Below are positions 63,623-64,000 of a stretch of DNA of 64,000 bases, piece by piece (positions within the stretch are counted from its first letter, which is position 1; every line of letters begins with the position of its first letter). A program made the translations under genes and the position numbers. This DNA comes from Streptomyces sp. C10-9-1 (GTDB lineage: Bacteria; Actinomycetota; Actinomycetes; Streptomycetales; Streptomycetaceae): the NCBI RefSeq assembly GCF_024497955.1, contig NZ_JANHKP010000008.1, positions 1 through 64,000 on the forward strand, in the 5' to 3' direction. The notes under the pieces are model-generated. The model was not told where the DNA came from. It saw only the letters and a list, made by a program, of their open reading frames with translations, and did no database searches.

Positions 63623-64000
63623 TCCTGTACGCACGCTTCCTGCCGCCGGTGCGCGAGGCGGCGCTGCCCGCACTGCTCGCCGTCGCCGAGGACATCAGCC
63701 CCGTCGTCCAGGCGCTTCCGCCCGACGCGGTCCTGGTCGACGCCGCGGGCGCGGAGCGGTACTTCGGCCGCGGCCCCGCCGGTCTGGCGGCCCTGCTGCG
63801 GGTCCGCCTGCTCGCCCACTGCGGCGTCGACTGCGTGATCGGGGCCGGCCCCGGCCCGATGCTCGCCAGGATGGCCGCCCGCGAGGCGGCTCCCGGCGCG
63901 GTGCGGGTGGTCGCCGAGGAGGAGGCGGCCGCCTTCCTGGCGGACAAGCCGGTCGCGGCCCTCCCCGGGGTGGGGGCGGCGACCGCCCGCACCCTGTGCG
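63619..64000 (+). CDS. imuB: ImuB-type Y-family polymerase homologue (partial)
   Basis: The first 127 residues of a Y-family protein, cut by the window end. ATG 63619 overlaps the dnaE2 stop. It opens with ILYARFLPPVREAALPALLA and continues with DAVLVDAAGAERYFGRGP, VIGAGPGPMLARMAAREAAP and AALPGVGAATARTLC (helix-hairpin-helix). The residues equal to the DinB catalytic acids (first Asp after the start, and the SIDE motif) are missing, as expected for ImuB, which serves as an adapter between DnaE2 and the beta clamp. No imuA gene lies upstream of dnaE2. Confidence 0.85.
   Translation, partial: MILYARFLPPVREAALPALLAVAEDISPVVQALPPDAVLVDAAGAERYFGRGPAGLAALLRVRLLAHCGVDCVIGAGPGPMLARMAAREAAPGAVRVVAEEEAAAFLADKPVAALPGVGAATARTLC

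Noticed and set aside
59864..63673. 1269-codon minus-strand frame across dnaE2
   Set aside because: The plus strand encodes DnaE2 with all polymerase motifs; the antisense frame is Gly/Val/His/Arg-rich without a domain.

Overview
The window is high-GC DNA (about 70-75% G+C) with strong G/C bias at third codon positions, many GTG and some TTG starts, and gene families typical of Actinomycetota. The set of genes (recN next to NAD kinase and a TlyA-type methylase, pyrG with a Nudix gene, ald, a chromosomal ParA with scpA/scpB/rluB, tyrA-cmk-plsC-der, a solo sepF, dnaE2-imuB, a streptogrisin-type protease) matches my memory of the core chromosome of Streptomyces, and I read it as Streptomyces or a very close relative. 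This rests on gene content and remembered gene order, not on a search.

Layout. Bases 1-290 are the end of an rRNA operon (5S gene and terminator; the 23S gene lies upstream, outside). 363-4972 hold a striking Arg-Gly-Asp repeat/TPR protein, a DUF1015 protein and a HAD phosphatase. 5068-8132 is a siderophore ABC importer (two permeases and an ATPase) behind an iron box. 8183-12643 hold an SCP2-like protein, a small conserved protein, tlyA, NAD kinase and recN. 12863-20145 hold a glycosyltransferase, a TetR/ABC-exporter pair around a perfect operator, a PucR regulator and a GH15 trehalase/glucoamylase-type enzyme. 20688-26621 carry pyrG, a Nudix hydrolase, an AfsR-like NTPase/TPR protein and alanine dehydrogenase. 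26960-31616 is a chromosome-organisation operon: ParA, a probable ribbon-helix-helix partner, ScpA, ScpB and the pseudouridine synthase RluB.

31741-36051 is a compact NAD(P) operon: a candidate NrtR box, pnuC, a NadR-like enzyme, an NrtR regulator, an ADP-ribosylglycohydrolase and a RlaP-like nucleotidyltransferase, with all joints overlapping or 3 nt apart. It is followed by decay: a convergent, frameshifted second nucleotidyltransferase and a broken SGNH hydrolase. 37239-42024 hold a Rieske Tat lipoprotein and tyrA, cmk, plsC and der. 42129-49434 hold two conserved proteins and a branched-chain-amino-acid-type ABC system in which two permeases and one ATPase are fused in one 859-residue chain. 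49515-59984 hold a glycosyltransferase, a broken WYL regulator, an I78 inhibitor, a PAP2 phosphatase, an MFS exporter, a glutaryl-CoA-dehydrogenase-like enzyme, a SepF paralogue, a secreted serine protease and a DUF3533-type membrane protein. 60075-64000 carry an SOS-like box, dnaE2 and the start of imuB, an inducible mutagenesis cassette.

Points that stand out: the NrtR operon ending in a nucleotidyltransferase, with a degenerate P-loop in its NadR kinase domain; the 42-bp-unit RDDRG repeat protein; the LivH-LivM-LivG fusion paired with a LivF lacking the Walker A lysine; the ParA/RHH gene pair translationally coupled ahead of scpAB; a near-perfect 52-base palindrome between divergent genes upstream of pyrG; and three decayed genes. 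I saw no CRISPR array, insertion sequence, prophage or tRNA gene.
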